Shown: positions 32,091-43,280, counted from the stretch's first letter. The stretch: 64,000 nt of DNA from Haematobia irritans (GCF_050003625.1 NC_134400.1:52518066-52582065); one strand, 5' to 3'. The notes: a model not told the origin generated them from the letters alone. Program-made: numbers and translations.

Positions 32091-34066
32091 CACCCCAAAA
32101 AAAATCGCTTCTCTAACATATGTTCCAAACATATTTTGCAGGAAGCACATATATTATTGGATACTGCCGAAACATTAATATGTTTGTTTTAGGTGATCAT
32201 ATTATATGTTTGGAATCATTTTGAGCCCAAAAATATTATATGCTTGGAAGAATTTTCCCTAAAGAAAATTGTGCTCATTCCATCACATAATTTTCACTAC
32301 CACGAATTTTTTTAATTCTTGGCACCTTTTTCTGTTATACAAATAATGTTGAAGAAATTATTCAATTTTATAAATTTTTTAAATTTTACCTTTCGTCTGG
32401 ACGGAGAATCGAACCGAGGACCATACAGTTTGTAAGCCAACACACTCTCCACTGGGCTACGTAGCTGTTATAGTCACCAGTAGACAATTATCGTAATAAG
32501 TTACATTTATATAGCATAGTTTGCAGCGCCCACGAGCCCATGCAAACATAACATTATTTAACAGAAGAGAAGTGGTTAGCACGTCTTCCTTGCATGCAAA
32601 GGGTCGTGGGTTCAATCCCTGCTCCGACCGAACCAATTTTTGTTTTTTGTTTTTAATTTACTCATTTATATTTATACTATATTAAATTTTTATAATGAAA
32701 CTTCGAAATGTGGGTTATTAAAGATTTACAGTCAGAAACAGTGCTTGATATAAACGAAAGGGACTGAGCTTTTGGAAAAAATTTTCATTTTTTTATTGCA
32801 AAAATAAAAATTTTGTAACAAAAAACTGTTTGGCATAAAAGTTTGAAGGAAGTTTTGGAAGGAATTCAAAAACTCTAACAAAAGAAGAACGTGGAGTCGA
32901 ATATAAACATACATAAATAATTTTATAATAACACATAAATTTATTTAGGCGTGAACAGTTTTTTACTAGCATTTAACACCATTTTAAAAGCATTTAAAAC
33001 TTATCGTTTTGTACTTAATTTCATTTTTACCTTTAAGGTCGGTAGTAAGTTGGCATTATCGCTCTTAAATGACCCTGTTTTGCCTTTTATTTTTTTTTTT
33101 TAATAATTCATTTTAAAGAAAATAAACTTTTTCAATTGTTTTAGCTGCAAAACTCGAACTTAATGCCCGCTTTTATATTTGAAGGTGTCCGTTAACTCCT
33201 ATTGGACTACTTATTAATAAAGAGGAACTAAAGTTTGTTTTTATACATTTTACTGTTTAATTGTTCACTGTTTCCTCCTTTTTTCATTTTACTGTCCCAA
33301 CTCTAGAAAGGGTATAGTGCCCTTTCGTTATTTTTATGAAGATTCCTTTGTAATTTTTGTATATTTTCCACCGTTTTTTTTTTAATTTCCTTTGCCTGAA
33401 TATTTTGACTTACTCCTCGTACGTTCCGATTTCTTTTCACGAACCAAGAAAAAAATTGTGCCCATAATGCCAAAATGATAAACAAAACACATGTCCACAC
33501 ATACATAAAATGCTGCTCTCAAGGCGAGAAAATGCTGTTTTTCAAATGTCTATTCTCTTGGTTCCGAATGTCTATTCTTTACTCCGAATACTCATTCTAA
33601 TATTCAAATTAAATAATATTTAGACTTAAGCATATCAAATTGTTTGCCTTATCATAAAACAGTTTTCCGAAACAACATACAAGCGGTTTCACAGAAATTG
33701 CTCTCTTTTGATTCTCTCACTGTGTTATGTTGATATATTTCGTCAACCCTCCCGGTTTCATATCTATTTCGTTCTCTACACTCTCTCTCTCTCTCTGTCG
33801 CTCTCTGAATAAAATATCACAACATATATATGTTTACTCGAAATTTGTAAATTTCTCTATGTTTACATTCACACATATTATTTTTATGAAACATTCATGC
33901 CCCAAACATAATATATTCTAACATATTAACATATGTGTCCCAAAACATTTAGTGTTAGTTTAGGAACATAACATGTTTGCATTTAAATATATTGTGTTTA
34001 AAAATTGTGCCCGAAACACATTTTGTTTATGTCGGAACATATGAAAAACATATTATTCTAACAGTG
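32091..34066 (-). mobile_element. Family C element, complete copy
   Basis: Left CACCCCAAAAAAAATCGCTT, right TATTATTCTAACAGTG, flanked by TG on both sides (32089-32090 and 34067-34068), a 2-bp duplication. T2 is inverted at about 32395-32465 (complement of box B at 32404, of TAGCCCAGTGG at 32449-32459); T1 on the plus strand about 32565-32635 with box B GGTTCAATCCC but a damaged box A. Subterminal ATATGTTTGG motifs at both ends and a CT microsatellite near 33780. No transposase. Confidence 0.8.
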
Positions 34067-34068
34067 TG

Positions 34069-35088
34069 TACGTTAACGTAGGCGTCTGTATGTGAATATC
34101 TTTGGAACTGTTACTTAAGTTTGTTTACACCTACTTATCTTATACTCCCCCTTCGACAAATAGATGGACATTGTATGTCGCTCTGGAGGAAATTAAAAAA
34201 AATTTCACTTTTAATGGGCATTTGTTCGATATTTTCAATTATTTCTCATTAAAATTGTATAATTTGGCATTTGTTGTTCACCTCATGCTATGTCCAAAAT
34301 TTCACTAAAACAAAATAAGCCCACCGAAGCTGAAAGCGTGCCACTAATGGGACCATCGAAATGACTCCCAAAATAATGGTCCCAATAAATGTGTGGTAAT
34401 TTCGAATTCTCATTAAACCTAATTGCAACCATAAATTATTTAAAAACCAATTAATGTACCATTCCGTATTCCATTCATCCGGCTGGCTCCCATTGCCAAT
34501 CGAGAGACTGATGTTGGTGGCGATGGTGCCACACAAAGTAATTAGAATTTTCAAAATGAAATCCTGTTCAATTAAAGTGCAAAGTTACGACCAAGTCTTT
34601 CTTTTTTTTTTTGCAAGTCACAAAATGATGTGGAGCACTCTGGTATACCCAGTGGTGTTTGGATATCTCTGTTGTTGTTGTTATATCCGTTCGTATAATC
34701 TGTCTTCTAAGTTCTCATCCTGCCAAAGTTTTGCAGTACCCTCTGGAGGGTGTGCAAGTATGCAACGCCTACTATTCGCTAGGACAAAAGAGCAAATGGA
34801 AACAAAATACATGGCCTGTGTGGTATTCGGAGTACGCCTCTTCCTCGCATTTGATATCCAGTTACATAATTTTAATTTGACCAAAGCCAGCCACAAAGAA
34901 AGTTGTTAATGTTGACTGTCTGGTAAGTTGCCTAAATGGGTGGTTGATAGAGTTGCCAAGTTGTTTGCTGAACGTGTGAAGTGTGGTCCTGAAAACTGCT
35001 TATAAGAATCGGATAGAAATTGAAGGCAAACAAAGTCCCCTTATTGATTAAACAACATCGAGAAAATTCCCTATAGGTAAACGCGAGT
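34069..35088. other. Unique region, no gene recognised
   Basis: GC rises locally (34290-34560 and 34690-34870) and several frames on both strands stay open for 70-150 codons, but they overlap antisense to one another, none has convincing codon bias throughout, and no domain is recognisable. May be host intronic or intergenic DNA. Confidence 0.3.
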
Positions 35089-35089
35089 C

Positions 35090-35366
35090 CAGCAAAAATT
35101 GAGTAACCATATGTGATTCCTTTAGCATTACCAATAAGGAAAATCTAATTATTCACAGCGTAATATGTGTTATCAAGGGCAATCTATTCTTTTTTTGGTA
35201 CCATTAATTGTCCAAAATTTGAATTTTGGCTTTAAACCGACAAATAGCGCATTTTCTAAGACTGGTCGAAAAGAGCTTCATTGGAAGTGGAAAAAATTGA
35301 TGGAGGATCCGGAGATGTTCTTTAAAAGAAATGTTTGTGGAACAAATTTCAAGTTTTTTTACTGGG
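35090..35366. mobile_element. F-type MITE, short copy
   Basis: Ends CCAGCAAAAATTGAGTAACC and, inverted, CCAGTAAAAAAACTTGAAAT. The right 100 bp (GTTCTTTAAAAGAAATGTTT, GTGGAACAAATTTC) is the inverse of the F end at 44808-44870. Non-coding. Confidence 0.55.
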
Positions 35367-35555
35367 TTTATACCCAGCAAAAAAGCGTCGCCAAAAAGTA
35401 GTGAAAATGTTGTTTCTGAATCCGGTAGTGGTGCAAAATTGGCGGAGAAACGATGAACGGATGTCCACCATTTCCACCGTTGCACTGAATTTGCATCCCT
35501 TCTTAATGTGTTATGCGAATTCAGTGTTTTGGATGTGAATTAAGAATATTTTGGT

Positions 35556-36050
35556 TAAGCTACACTTATAGTTTAGTCAATGCATGGTTTTAAGCTGAAA
35601 TCAAAAACAACACTAATGATTAAAGAAAAAAACCAACAATAACAAAACAAAATGAATGAAAAAAGAGGAAGCACGCTCAAAATAAACCCAGCCAACTGCA
35701 CTCAAATCGATGATTTGACGGTGGCAAAGGAAAAGAGATATGTTTGTACGAATTTATTTCGGCATAATCCGGCTATCATGTAAAACCTTTTTTCGGAAGG
35801 TTCAGTGTGGTTCACTTTTGGGTTTAGTGAACTACCTGAATTTATTCTGATAATTGGTTGATAGTTTTGCTGCAAGTAGAGGATGCTGATGAGGAATGTG
35901 GTAATTCCGAAACGTGCGTCCATCCAACCATCTTGCAGTCTATAGGGCTTTGCCCAAATAAATTTGACAAACATTCTTTTCCTCTGTTGGTTAAGCTACA
36001 CTTGTAGTTTAGTCAATGCATGGTTTTAAGCTTAAATCAAAAACAACAAC
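35556..36050 (-). repeat. Family K repeat, copy 2
   Basis: Inverse of 26643-27045. Here a 60-bp segment (GTTTAGTCAATGCATGG, TTTTAAGCT) occurs at both ends (35556-35612 and 35988-36048) in direct orientation. This copy contains the uninterrupted AATAACAAAACAAAA sequence, the empty site corresponding to J. Confidence 0.7.
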
Positions 36051-36237
36051 ATTTTCAATAATTTTTAATTTTTTTTTATAATTTTGTTGCATTTTTACGC
36101 TTGTCTGGAACGTTTGACATCAAATATTTTCAAAATTTCGCAATTAAATTAGAATGGATTTTTAATTTTTTTTTGGCAATATTTAAATAATTTGTAGCAT
36201 TTTTTTTTAATTCGTAATCGGTTTTGAACCTATTTAA

Positions 36238-36367
36238 CCCAGATATGCCGACCGTACTACATGTAGTACACCTGTTATGTTCAGGTTTCTGCGTTTCCAG
36301 TGTTTTACATTTTCTAATCTACTTGTTGGTGTGCTACAGAATATAACGACCCGTCGGCATATCTGGG
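36238..36367. mobile_element. piggyBac-type MITE, 130 bp
   Basis: Inverted ends CCCAGATATGCCGAC / GTCGGCATATCTGGG, flanked by TTAA at 36234-36237 and 36368-36371. The interior contains the palindrome GTACTACATGTAGTAC. Different terminal sequence from the MITE at 14749, so a second piggyBac family. Confidence 0.85.
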
Positions 36368-36478
36368 TTAAAACAAAAAAATTAAAATAAGAGAGTTATT
36401 AAAACTCAAGACTCAAATGAACTTCCTGTGCAGTTAAAATAAAGAACATCTTTAGAAGAACTTCCATTTTTTTGCTGG

Positions 36479-36836
36479 TATATTATACCCTTCACCACCG
36501 TGTATACCAACATTTTTGTACCATCTCAAATCCATCAAACTTATTGGTAACTCCATAAAGGTCTAAAATGGAACACACATGTATTTCTCTAACAAATTCT
36601 GTACAATTAAAATTAAAATCGGATAGTGCCTTGGAAACGCAATGTTAGTAACAACAATGTTAGTGTTTATGACAATTTTGTGTAATTTGGCAAAAGTTTA
36701 TGATTTATGATTTATTGGGCGATATATATATATGTATTAGAGGTATAGGTAAAACATTTAAAATGTTTTCTTCCTAACAATAGCAATTTCATAAGGATAT
36801 GGGCTAAATCCCGCCAAGATATGAGGTCAATTGTGT
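36479..36836. repeat. Decayed B-like repeat end
   Basis: Opens with TTATACCCTTCACCACCGTG, the B-type hairpin in degraded form, and later shows GGGCGATATATATATATG. No gene. Confidence 0.45.
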
Positions 36837-37300
36837 ACAGAGAAAAGGAATATGATCACCTCAAACACGCTTTAGGAGCAAAATGTTATTTTTGGGTGGT
36901 GACCATGTAACTTTATCCTTCATTTGTGTATATTTTTTCCTCGGTTTTAGTTAATTTAACTAACGTACACAAAAAATTATTAGAGTAGAGGAAACTTTCT
37001 CCAAACATAATAATTCCATGAACTAAACGAAAGTTAAATTGGCTTTAGTGCAGTAGAGAGTTCACTTTTTTGAGTGTAACCAGCAAAAAACTTTTAAGTT
37101 CTTCTAAAGGCACGACTTGAAAAACACTTCCATATCATATATTAACTGCACTGGAAGTTCTTTTAATTCAAATTTTTATAGCTCGCTTATTTTTCAAATT
37201 TTTAGTAGGCATTTTTAACTTTTTCGTTTTAAATAGGTTAAAAACAGGGTAATGGTATAAATTATTCAAATTTTGTCGAAAACAATGTTAAATCCATTGT
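36837..37300. mobile_element. G-type and F-type MITE fragments
   Basis: 36837-37077 carries G motifs (TTTTAGTTAATTTAACTAACG, GTTCACTTTTTTGAGTG) in inverse order to 15787-16275. At 37079 an F-type end CCAGCAAAAAACTTTTAAGTT begins and runs to about 37300 without a visible partner. Confidence 0.45.
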
Positions 37301-37304
37301 AAAA

Positions 37305-38701
37305 CACGTATATACGGCCGTAAGTTCGGCCAGGCCGAAGCTTATGTACTGTCATCCACAAATTTCAACTCACTCGGATGAAATTTACTCCTCCAAGAGG
37401 CTCTAAAACCGAATCTCGCGATCGGTTTATATGGGGGCTATAAATGATTATGAACTGATGTGGACCACTTTTGGCATGGTTGTTAAATATCTATACTACC
37501 ACCACGTACCAAATTTCAACCAGATCGGATGACTTTTGCTTCTCCAAAAGGCACCGGAGGTCAAATCTGGCGATCGTTTATATGGGATCTATATATAATT
37601 ATGGACTGATAGGAACCAATTCCTGCATGGTTGTTGGATACCATATACTAACATCACGTACCAAATTGCAACCGAATGGGAAGAATTTTGCTCTTCCAAG
37701 GTGGTCCGGAGGTCAAATCTGGGGATCGGTTTATATGGGGCCTATATATAATTATGGACCGATATCGACCAATTTTTGCATGGGTGTTTGAGGCCATATA
37801 TTAACATCACGTACCAAATTTCAACTGAATCAGATGAATTTTGGTCTTCCAAGAGGCTCCGGAGGTCAAATCTGGGGATCGGTTTATATGTGGGCTATAT
37901 ATAATTATGGACCGATATGGACCAATTATTGCATGGTCATTAGAGACCATATACTTACATCATGTACCAAATTTCAGCCGGATCGGATGAAATTTGCTTC
38001 TCTTAGAGGCTCCGCAAGCCAAATCTGGTGATCGGTTTATATGGGGGCTATATATAATTATGGACCGATATGGACCAATTTTTGCATGGTCATTAGAGAC
38101 CATATACTAATATCATGTACCAAATTTCAGCCGGTTCGGATGAAATTTGTTTCTCTTAGAGGCTCTGCAAGCCAAATCGGGGGATCGGTTTATATGGGGG
38201 CTATATATAATTATGGACCGATGTGGACCAATTTTTGCATGGTTGTTAGGGACCACATACTACCACCATGTACCAAATTTCAGCCAGATCGGATGAAATT
38301 TGCTTCTCTTAGAGGCGCCGCAAGCCAAATCGGGGGATCCGTTTATATGGCGGCTACATATAATTATGGACCGATTCTCTTAGAGGCCTCGCAAGCCAAA
38401 TTTGGGGGTCCGTTTATATGGGGGCTATACGTAAAAGTGGACCGATATGGCCCATTTGCAATACCATCCGACCTACATCAATAACAACTACTTGTGCCAA
38501 GTTTCAAGTCGATAGCTTGTTTCGTTCGGAAGTTAGCGTGATTTCAACAGACGGACGGACGGACATGCTCAGATCGACTCAGAATTTCACCACGACCCAG
38601 AATATATATACTTTATGGGGTCTTAAATCAATATTTCGATGTGTTACAAACGGAATGACAAAGTTAATATACCCCCCATCCTATGGTGTAGGGTATAAAA
38701 A
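37305..38701 (+). repeat. Family A repeat
   Basis: 5' end CACGTATATACGGCCGTAAG with the GGCCAGGCC hairpin, an internal deletion that removes the GTAGAAACTTC part, six to seven 153-bp units, then the terminal GTAAAAGTGGACCGATATGG module, GACGGACGGACGGAC tract and 3' CCTATGGTGTAGGGTATAAAAA. Shares unit variants with 24670-26277. Confidence 0.85.
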
Positions 38702-39023
38702 GGCCGATTAAATACGTACAGTGGTGGCCACAAAATTAGTGACATTTCTATGCGTTTTTTCTCCACGTATGGCAGTTTTTAAGATCAATGTGTAAAGTAA
38801 CGGGATTTTCTAACTGTTATTTGTTATTCTCAATAATCACTCATCTCTCATTGTTATGCAAACTGATAAAAAAAGTCATTTACTGAAACTGTCGTAATTT
38901 GTGTGTGTGTTAAGTTGGTCATATAATTAAGGACAGAGAATATTTAACTTTGTTTTCACAGAGAATAACTGCATAAAAAATTGTAAGTAAAAAATATAAT
39001 AAAATCGTGGTACAGTAAGTATA

Positions 39024-40322
39024 AAGGGTGATACGGTCAAAATTTGGTCAATATAAACTTGACGTATTTCTTTCAATTTTGCATTTAAAAAACCTGAACA
39101 CCCCTCATTTTGAAGGTGTGTGTGTGTAGAATGTTGCTCCTATTTTGATTTTGGAATTCACTCTTCAGTTGTCAAAATGCCGTCCAAGCAAGAAGAGCAG
39201 AGTATCAAAATTTTGCTCGCGCATCGCGAAAATCCGAGCTACTCGCACGCAAAGCTGGCAAAATCGCTAAAAGTTGCCAAATCAACCGTTACAAATGTAA
39301 TTAAAGTGTTTGGGGAACGTTTGTCGACAGCCCGGAAGTCTGGATCGGGGGAAATCGAAAACCGGAAGCCGCTGAGACGACAAAGAGAGTTGCCGTTAGT
39401 TTCAAGCGAAACCCTAACCTCTCTCTCCGAGATGCCGCAAATAAGCTGGGTGTATCGTCTACAACCGTGCATCGAGCCAAGAAACGAGCCGGACTATCGA
39501 CTTACAAGAAGGTAGTGACTCAAAATCGCGGTGATAAACAAAATACGACGGCCAAAGCGCGATCCCGGAGGCTGTACACGACGATGTTGACGAAGTTTGA
39601 CTGCGTGGTAATGGACGACGAAACCTACGTCAAAGCCGACTACAAGCAGCTTCCGAGACAGGAGTTTTATACGGCAAAAGGAAGGGGAAAGGTAGCAGAT
39701 ATTTTCAATAACATAAAACTGTCAAAGATCGCAAAGAAATATCTGGTTTGGCAAGCCATCTGTACCTGTGGCTTGAAAAGCAGCATTTTCATAGCTTCCG
39801 GGACTGTCAACCAAGAAATTTACGTGAAAGAGTGTTTGAATAAACGTCTGCTGCCTTTCCTGAAGAAACACGGTTGTTCCGTACTGTTTTGGCCGGATTT
39901 GGCATCTTGCCATTACGGTAAAAAGGCAATGGAGTGGTACGCCGCCAACAACGTGCAGGTGGTTCCCAAGGACAAGAACCCTCCCAACACGCCAGAGCTC
40001 CGCCCAATTGAGAAATACTGGGCTATTGTCAATCGGAACCTAAAGAAGACCAAAAAAGCTGCTAAGGACGAGAAGCAGTTCAAGGCAAACTGGCTTTCTG
40101 CGGCGAAGAAGGTGGACAAGGTGGCTGTACAAAATCTGATGGCAGGTGTCAAGCGTGAGGCCCGGCAATTCAGATTTGGAAAAGCGAAAGCCTAACTGAA
40201 TATTTTTCCAGAATTTTATACTAATTGAACTTGAAAAAGGAATTTAATTCGATTTTTTAAATAAACGATTTCACCGATTTACATGCGTTTTCCCCTGACC
40301 AAATTTTGACCGTATCACCCTT
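39024..40322 (+). mobile_element. DD37E Tc1/mariner element, complete copy 2
   Basis: 1299 bp with perfect 26-bp inverted ends beginning AAGGGTGATACGGTC, flanked by TA at 39022-39023 and 40323-40324. Inserted upstream of the Tc1 transposase start, so it is younger than the Tc1 copy. Contains a transposase of family-typical length with one frameshift. Family: DD37E group of Tc1/mariner, as described in mosquitoes (ITmD37E), judged from the 37-residue spacing and the WPDLASCHY motif. Confidence 0.9.
39177..40195 (+). pseudogene. DD37E transposase with one frameshift
   Basis: Start MPSKQEEQSIKILLAHRENP at 39177; N-terminal helix-turn-helix domains; catalytic residues in VVMDDETYVKADY, LFWPDLASCHYG and ELRPIEKYW, with 37 residues between the second D and the E. 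About 339 residues if in frame. A G-run at about 39349 has five Gs where the copy at 18472-19374 has six, shifting frame after KSGSG; the frame is recovered as a second open stretch to 40195. Otherwise intact, so the lesion may be recent (or a sequencing/assembly error at a homopolymer). Confidence 0.9.
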
Positions 40323-40348
40323 TAAAATTGTACAATATTATTTCAGAA

Positions 40349-41372
40349 ATGGGTCGCAATAAGAGCTGCACTCCAGAATTACGCAAACTTATAATTTGTA
40401 AATACGTTCGCGAAAAGAAATCAACTCGTGACGTAGGGGATGAGTTGGAATGTTCCAAAACGATGGTACACAATGCTATTGTGCATTATAGAAATAATGG
40501 GACTGTTGAAAATATTGAAAGAGCATCCAGACCAAGAAAAACAACAAGTGCTGACGATCGCATAATGCCGAGTGAGCAAAGCTAACCCATTTCTAACCTC
40601 AAGGCAGATTCATAAGGAAGTAACACCTCAAATTAGTAATGAAATATCCACTCGCACTGTAAGACGACGTCTACTTGAGGGAAATCTCCGTGGCTGTATC
40701 GCAAAACGAAAACCCCACGTTTCTGCTAAAAATTTGAAAAAGCGTATAAATTTCGCAAAAGAGCATTTAGGGAAACCCTTAGAGTTTTGGAAAAACATTC
40801 TTTGGAGTGACGAATCCAAGTTTAATTTATTTGGTTCTGATGGTAAGAGATATATCCGACGCCCATCCAACAAAGAACTCGACCCCCGCTATACACTAAA
40901 GACCATAAAACATGGTGGTGGGAATATAATGGTTTGGGCGGCATTTTCATGGTTTGGAGTAGGTCCAATCCGTCGAATAACCGAGAAAATGGACAAGTAT
41001 TTATATAAAGATATTTTGGCGAATACAATGAAGCCTTTTGCAGACGAACATATGCCAAGCACATTTATGTTTATGCAGGATAATGATCCAAAACATACGG
41101 CAAAAAGTGTAAAAGCCTGGTTTTCCGATCAAAACATTAATGTTTTAGACTGGCTTGCTCAAAGTCCAGATTTAAATCCGATAGAAAATCTGTGGGCTGA
41201 TGTAGAGAGGTCGTTGGAGCAGAAAACAAACAAAAATGGTGATGAATTATTTGAAAATGTTAAAAATATATGGCAGAATATCTCAATAGAAAGATGTCAA
41301 CGTCTGGTTGAAAGTATTCCTCGGAGGTGCAGAGCTGTGATTGCGTCCAAAGGTTACCCGACAAAATATTAA
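40349..41372 (+). pseudogene. Tc1 transposase (DD34E) with one frameshift
   Basis: Starts MGRNKSCTPELRKLIICKYV; paired-type helix-turn-helix (STRDVGDELECSKTMVHNAI) and a GRPR-like SRPRKT linker. Frame shifts by one near 40562-40572, between ADDRI and RVSKANPF. The catalytic half is whole: LWSDESKFNLFG, FMQDNDPKHT, SPDLNPIENLW, with 34 residues between D and E. About 341 residues in total, normal for Tc1. Its 5' leader is split by the DD37E element. Dead by the frameshift unless that is a sequencing error. Confidence 0.9.
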
Positions 41373-41694
41373 ATATAAACATACATTAGAATCAAAATGG
41401 AGTCTTTTTATATACTTAATGTAGTTTTTTTATTAACTTTAACAAAAAACACGAAGTGTCCTTAATTAGCTGTCCAACCAAAAAACCATAAAATATTTGT
41501 ATTTATGTATTTAAGTTAATGTGAGTAAAATATTTTTTATTTTTTTAACACTAATAAATGTTCAGAAGTATAGCATACATTTCTAAATCATAAAAAAATG
41601 TTTTTGTTGTCCAGGTCAGAAAACATCGGTGAAACTTTGCGCTAAAAATGGTGTCCCTAATTATATGACCACCACTGTATATAATTAAGTTTAA

Positions 41695-41912
41695 AGTTTC
41701 TATAGAAATAAAATTTTGACAACATTTTCTATAGAAGTAAAATTTGGAAAAAAGTTTCTATAGAAATAAAATTTTAACAAAATTTTCTATAGAAATAACA
41801 TTTTGATAAAATTTTCTATAGAAATGACATTTTAACAAAATTTTCTATAGAAATGACATTTTAACAAAATTTTCTATAGAAATAACATTATTTTTGGCTC
41901 GAGTGGCAACCA
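41695..41912 (+). repeat. 29-bp minisatellite with GTGGCAACC end
   Basis: About seven units of the 29-bp repeat, then GGCTCGAGTGGCAACCATG, and a direct run into A-family units (GATTATGAACCGATATGG). Abuts the TA flank of the Tc1 element. Confidence 0.8.
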
Positions 41913-42625
41913 TGATTATGAACCGATATGGACCAATTTTTGTATGATGGGGAATCGGCTATATATAACTATAGACCGATAAGGGCCAATTTTGGTATGG
42001 TTGTTAGCGGCCATATACTTACACGACGTTCCAAATTTGAACCGGATCGGATGAATTTTGCTCCTCTAAAAGGCCCCGGAGGTCAAATCTGGGGATCGGT
42101 TTATATGGGGGCTATATATAAGTATGGACCGAAGTGGACCAGTTTTTGTATGGTTGTTAGATACCATATACCAACACCATGTACCAAATTTCAGCCGGAT
42201 CGGATGAAATTTGCAAGGCAAATCTGAGGATCGGTTTATATGGGGGCTATATAAAATTATGGACCGATGTGGACCAATGTTTGCATGGTTGTTAGAGACC
42301 ATATACAAACACACCATGTACCAAATTTCAGCCGGATCGGATGAAATTTCCTTCTCTTATAGGGTCTGCAAGCCAAATTTGGGGGTCCGTTTATATGGGG
42401 GCTATACGTACAAGTGGACCGATATGGCCCATTTTCAATACCATCCGACCTACATCAATAACAACCACTTGTGCCAAGTTTCAAGTTGATAGCTTGTTTC
42501 GTTCGGAAGTTAGCGTGATTGCAACAGACGGACGGACGGACATGCTCAGATCGACTCAGAATTTTACCACGACCCAGAATATATATACTTTATGGGGTCT
42601 TAGAGCAATATTTCGATGTGTTACA
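41913..42625 (+). repeat. Family A repeat, truncated at both ends
   Basis: About three and a half 153-bp units, the terminal GTACAAGTGGACCGATATGG module, GACGGACGGAC tract and ATATATACTTTATGGGGTC; breaks off at TGTTACAAAC without the 3' hairpin, where a family C fragment begins. Confidence 0.8.
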
Positions 42626-42842
42626 AACTCTGACAAAAGAAGAACGTGGAGTCGAGTAAAAATATATATAAATAATTTTATAATATAAACATAAATTTAT
42701 TTAGGCGTCAACAGTTTTTTACTAGCATTTAACACCATCGCTCTAAAATGCCTTTTATTTTTCTTTAATAATTCATTTTAAAGAAAATAAACTCTTTAAA
42801 TTATTTTAGCTGCAAAACTCGAAATTAATGCCCGCTTTTATA
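42626..42842 (-). mobile_element. Family C fragment
   Basis: GACAAAAGAAGAACGTGGAG, TTTATTTAGGCGTCAACAG, ACTAGCATTTAACACCATCG, GCTGCAAAACTCGAAATTAA match positions 32875-33170 of the complete C copy. Both ends lost. Confidence 0.75.
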
Positions 42843-43280
42843 CTGCAATAGTTTGAACCCCGGAGTATTTAATTCACATATTTTGTTTCTATAAACATAT
42901 GGTTCTTGAATAAGAACAATATCTTTTGATCAGAAGAACTGTTAAGGCAGCGCAAGCAGCCTTACAATGGTGAAGATTTATCTGGAGGATCCGTTATAAA
43001 GAATGTCCTCTTCACAGATTTCGGTGACTCTCGCAATAACCATAGGTTCAACTTTGATGAGTTTGAGGCAGTAGAAACCTCCTCTCGCATACGGTGTCTA
43101 TCCATGTCTGCATCTTTGGTATCTCCCTCGACTTCGCAAGAAGATCTGCTTATTTCTGATTCAGACATTTCTGAATCCTTTAGCTGATCGTTTTTATATA
43201 CCTTCATTTGGATATAATGAAAGCCATAACACACACAGCCCGGGGACTTTGCTAGATGTGGCAAAGACTGAGTGCTCAAT
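42843..43280 (-). pseudogene. LINE ORF2 start (endonuclease) fragment
   Basis: On the minus strand 42925-42845 reads DIVLIQEPYVYRNKICEL and continues NTPGFKLL: the opening strand of an APE-type endonuclease of a non-LTR retrotransposon (the xxLIQEPxxY motif). Just upstream, in another frame, is QCKAACAALTVLLIK (usual NLxxxKAA motif before it). Further upstream an open frame (42962-43279) with SEMSESEISRSSCEVEG and KRTFFITDPPDKSSPL probably belongs to the same element. Frame breaks separate these pieces. The element is cut after the endonuclease start, so RT is absent. An antisense plus-strand frame is a shadow. Confidence 0.65.

Larger units (their letters stand above)
35372..36478. mobile_element. 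F-type element with nested repeats
   Basis: Left CCCAGCAAAAAAGCGTCGCC, right GAACTTCCATTTTTTTGCTGG, next to TA. It starts 6 bp after the end of another F copy, producing the palindrome CTGGGTTTATACCCAG. Holds K copy 2 (35556-36050) and a piggyBac MITE (36238-36367). No coding frame. Confidence 0.6.
38719..41677 (+). mobile_element. Tc1-type transposon with IR/DR ends, interrupted
   Basis: Outer ends CAGTGGTGGCCACAAAATTA and, inverted, CAGTGGTGGTCATATAATTA, flanked by TA at 38717-38718 and 41678-41679. Inner copies of the terminal motif (TCATATAATTAAGGACA at 38910, inverted TGTCCTTAATTAGCTGTCC at 41457) give the inverted-repeat/direct-repeat layout of some Tc1 elements. Without the nested 1.3-kb element it would be about 1.66 kb, normal for Tc1. 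Transposase at 40349-41372 carries a frameshift. Confidence 0.9.

Noticed and set aside
34288..34909. Overlapping open frames of 70-150 codons on both strands
   Set aside because: They are antisense to each other, have mixed codon use, and show no recognisable domain or splice context.
27046..36050. K copies as LTRs of a retrotransposon
   Set aside because: The two K copies are in inverted, not direct, orientation, and no gag/pol coding lies between them.
42934..43187. Plus-strand terminal exon of a host gene (acceptor-like TTTTGATCAG, frame ending SESFS)
   Set aside because: The minus strand here reads as the start of LINE ORF2 (DIVLIQEPYVYRNKICEL with a neighbouring CKAACAAL motif), so the plus frame is its antisense shadow.
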